In this document: piece by piece, positions 61,017 to 64,000 of the stretch
How the letters are laid out: every line of letters begins with the position of its first letter
Position numbering within the stretch: position 1 is the stretch's first letter
Source of the DNA: Pyropia yezoensis
Taxonomy: Eukaryota; Rhodophyta; Bangiophyceae; Bangiales; Bangiaceae
Length of the DNA: 64,000 bases
NCBI GenBank assembly: GCA_009829735.1
Contig: CM020618.1
Location: forward strand, 17,345,346-17,409,345
Direction of reading: 5' to 3'
Notes under the pieces: generated by a model
Databases searched by the model: none
What the model was told of the DNA's origin: nothing
Seen by the model: only the letters and a program-made list of their open reading frames with translations
Position numbers and translations under genes: made by a program

Positions 61017-64000
61017 TCACGCGACCCCGCCAGCGTCATTCTCCCCGCCCCGTTGCTCCTCGGAAGAGGAGGAAGCAGCCAACGGCTGCCCCCCCGCCTC
61101 TTTGCCAAAGAAGACGGCGTCTGGCACCGCCTCGTCTACCCGCGACCTCGCCTCATCATACTCCTCCCCCACCCCCGCCCCCTTCCACACGTACGAGTAG
61201 TGCCGCTTGGCCAGCGCCTTGGTGTCCTTGGCGGCCGCCAGGGCCACCGCTTCGGCCACTGCGGCGGTGGTGGCATCGTCCGCGGGGTCCTCCCGGGGGT
61301 GCACGTCCACGCCGCTGAGGTTGGTGACTGGCTCCAGGGGCCGAAAGCCGGGCGGGACGTACAGGCCGATGAAGTGTTGTGGCAACGCATCCGCCGACGG
61401 ATTGACCTCCGGGTCGGAAGGGGGGGAGAGGGAGATGGAGGGGTAGATAATGGGAGGCGGGGGGGGACCCACCCGGGCGCGGAGGACGGGCCGCGACATG
61501 GACGATTCCGGGAAGGCGCCCGGCGGGCTGGCCGCCACCGACGGGGTGGTGGAGGTGTAGCACCCCCCCGCCGCCGAGGCCGTGTCCAGCGTCTCAATGA
61601 GGGATCCGTGCTTCGCAATGCCACGGAAGCGCACCATGCACCAGTAGGTGAAGTAGAGGGTGATGAGGATGGAGCAGCCCTCAATGATGGCCTGGTACTT
61701 CGCGGTGAAGAGAGAAAAGACGCCCGTCATGACAAACTGCTTCAAGAGGATGGCGTAGAGAAGGCCATTCCAGGCGCCCCGGTAGGTGTAGCCGCCCGAC
61801 TCGAACAGCGGGGTGAACTGGTAGACAATGCTCACCTGGGCAACTACGTACGCAATGCCAAAGAAAATGACCGCAAAAAGGGAGATCAGCGGCAGCAACG
61901 TAGAGTACACAATGGCAAGCAGCGCAATGATGGTCGAGATGGGGTAGAGCTTAAAGTAGGGGTACTGTAGAAGAGTGAATATGTCGGTTCAGCATAGCGG
62001 CAGCATGACCGCCAGTGACCAGAGGGGGAATGCCAAACAAAACGTCAGCGAGGCGCACAAGAAGAGGCTCACCATGGCAGCATGGACAGACGCGTCAGCG
62101 AGCTGCAATGCCAAGAGACACGACAAGCACAAGCACATGCGGCCAGGCATCAGCAGAGACTGGGGCCGGCATTCATCTCGCGGGAGCAGCAAGAATGTGA
62201 GCACGCCACAAACGTACCCACCCAAAAATGGCATTGGCGTTCCGGTGCTGCCGCGGCGTCTTGGCGAACATTTTCAGCCAGCCGCGGACAAACAGGCGCG
62301 CCGGGTTCCACAGCAGAATGGAAAAGCCTGGGGGTGCAGCCGCCCGCAGAGGGAGCACAGGGGGCACAAGAACAGCGGTGGATCCCACGACCAGGCGACC
62401 ACAGGCGACATCAAGAGGAGACAGAAATAGGGGAGGGAGTCAGCGTCATGTTCCAGGCGGACGGCAACAGATCATGGCGACAACGGGAGTACGGAGGGCA
62501 CACCTGGACCGCCCCGCGAGCGCCTATCCCACGGCAATGGTAGGAAAGCACGCACCGCGGCGCCCCCCACCGCCCACTGAAAACCACGTCAACGTACCAA
62601 GAAAGGCGTTGACCAGCACATAGTTGCTCAAAAACACCCCCTGCTGTGGCACCGTCTTGGCCAGGAGGGTAAGGACGTTGCTCGGGTTCTCGATAAATTC
62701 CGGCAGCTGAGATACGATGGAGCCCGAGATGACGACGGTGAAGAAGGTGGCCACAATCAGGAAAATAGTGTAGTAGTTTTGAATCTTGGCCTCAACCAGG
62801 TGCCGCGCGTGGATGCGCTCTTGAGCGACGAACAGACGGATAAATACTGCGGCCCAGCAGCCGGGGGGTCACACGCAGGCAGCGTGCGTGAGCGCGGTGG
62901 TCATCACACCAGAAAAGGGGCAAGCACACGTCAGTTCCCCACACTCTCTGCACAGCGGCCCCCGCAACGGCCGGGACAACGAAAGCCCCGCAGCGCCCCG
63001 GTACAGTTAACAAAGCAGGGGCCAGCCCCGGCAAACCTGCACCCTCCCACCCCCGCCACACAGACGTACCTGGAATGAGCTTGAGGACAATAAAAAGCAG
63101 CAGCGGCGGGAGCGTGCCCTGCAACAGGGTGGTCAGCTTCTCGTTGGCATTCACAAGGTCCTCCAGCCACTCAAACGCCGAGTTCTTGGCCAATTGCTGC
63201 GCAATGGCCTGCAGGTCACTCAGACTGCGAATGGCCGCCACAATCAGCGCCCACACGCCGCAGAGAAAGGTGACGAACACCAGAGACAGGATCTTGCGAA
63301 TGGGGGACCGCCAAGCCACCCGTGCCAGCTTCGGCCAGTTCACCGCAGCCGGCTCGGGGGCGTGGGACACAACATGCTGCGACGCAACGTGGCCGAGGTA
63401 GGCCTGGGCAGCCAGGGCGGCGCTGCGGCGCTCGTGGAAGACCACAAAGGCGGCGCGGGTGGGCGGGGCCAGCGACGCTGCACCCACCGACCCTTGGAGC
63501 TCCACGAGGAGGGCGGCCAGGCGAGCCGCCTCGGCCCGCCAGTACGCAATGGCGTCCACCCGGGTGGCCACAGAGCCGCGGTACTTGTACTGGGGGCGCG
63601 CGTCTGGCGCCCGGTCGGCCTTGTGAACCCACCGCCATTCGGCCACCTCCCGCCGGGTGATCGCCGCCACATACCGCCGCTTGATGCTGGTGTACAGCGC
63701 ATCGTCGCGCACGATGATGACGGCGGCAACTGTGTCGGGAAAGAAGCGCTCCCAATAGGCCCGCACGGCAGTGGGCGACGACGCCATCTCCATTGGCATA
63801 TCCCGCACCAGCAGCGTATAGTTGGCCGGCATACTCTGTGCCCGGTACACGCGTCGCTTGGCCACAAAGGTGGACATATCCCGGTACATGAATAACAGGA
63901 GCATGCCAAGAATCAGCATGTCGGCGACGAGGGTAAACCACAGCCGGAAGTCATCGTCTGCCAGGTTGGACAGGGACACTACCAGAATGCCCACCACCTG
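61017..64000 (-). CDS. CSC1/TMEM63-type mechanosensitive cation channel, 5' end outside the window
   Basis: Four exons are visible with GT-AG sites and matching phases: 64000-63070, 62846-62598, 62327-62218 and 61964-61017. The gene continues past the right edge. Exon A encodes a membrane helix, then the cytosolic PHM7-like domain (YRAQSMPANYTLLVRDMP, VVFHERRSAA) and the start of the channel domain (SPIRKILSLVFVTFLCGVWA). The next exons carry RSN1_7TM helices (TIFLIVATFFTVVISG, NPSNVLTLLAKTVPQQGVF, LLWNPARLFVRGWLK, IVYSTLLPLISLFAVIFFGI, VYQFTPLFESGG). The final exon ends in a hydrophilic tail of about 190 residues, rich in Pro, Ser and Glu. Family members are stretch- or osmosensing Ca-permeable channels of plasma or internal membranes. 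Confidence 0.9.

Noticed and set aside
1-64000. CRISPR arrays or bacterial operons
   Set aside because: No direct-repeat/spacer pattern; spliced genes and eukaryotic families show that this is nuclear eukaryotic DNA.

Overview
The window is nuclear DNA from a GC-rich eukaryote. It holds spliced housekeeping genes (GPN2, SPCS2, histone H1, COG7, SHPRH, a CSC1/TMEM63 channel), GT-AG introns that are few and short (about 160-370 bp), several eukaryotic transposon families and TTAGGG-type telomeric repeats. Proteins are rich in Ala/Gly and broken up by poly-Gly linkers written in long homopolymeric C or G runs. An alga is likely, and a bangiophyte red alga is a reasonable guess, but nothing here proves the lineage.

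Layout. 1-9.4 kb is transposon-dominated: a piggyBac-type transposase (423-2881), a 32-bp near-perfect hairpin (4112-4151), and on the minus strand the 5' two thirds of a Ty3/gypsy-like retrotransposon (gag, protease and the first residues of RT) whose gag/pol overlap carries a textbook -1 frameshifting signal. 9.5-19.4 kb holds housekeeping genes: GPN2 (4 exons), signal peptidase subunit SPCS2, a secreted alpha/beta hydrolase and histone H1 (2 exons), the last behind a 2 kb tract of poly-C and poly-G runs. 20.4-26.3 kb is accessory: a decayed hAT transposase that stops inside its dimerisation domain at a short (CCCTAA)n array, followed by a gene-free, subtelomere-like stretch with a MITE-like inverted repeat. 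26.3-34.5 kb has a DUF262/DUF1524 protein with a possible plastid transit peptide and an internal TAG, divergent from an ABCD-type half transporter, which converges on a PP2C phosphatase. 36.8-43.3 kb is a decaying 2OG-Fe(II) oxygenase gene interrupted by a 1.09 kb segment (minisatellite plus degenerate WD40 repeats) bounded by an 8-bp direct repeat, then low-complexity DNA. 44.2-64 kb carries an enolase paralogue lacking the catalytic lysine, COG7, a 734-bp mariner-like element, a huge SHPRH-type helicase/RING ligase whose frame changes at poly-C runs, a duplicated fragment of that gene, and the 3' part of a CSC1/TMEM63 channel gene running off the right edge.

The genes do not form a pathway. 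The strongest points for follow-up are the retroelement frameshift signal, the active-site-dead enolase, the telomere-capped hAT pseudogene, the DUF262/DUF1524 gene with its internal stop, and the in-frame GT...AG insertion in the oxygenase gene.
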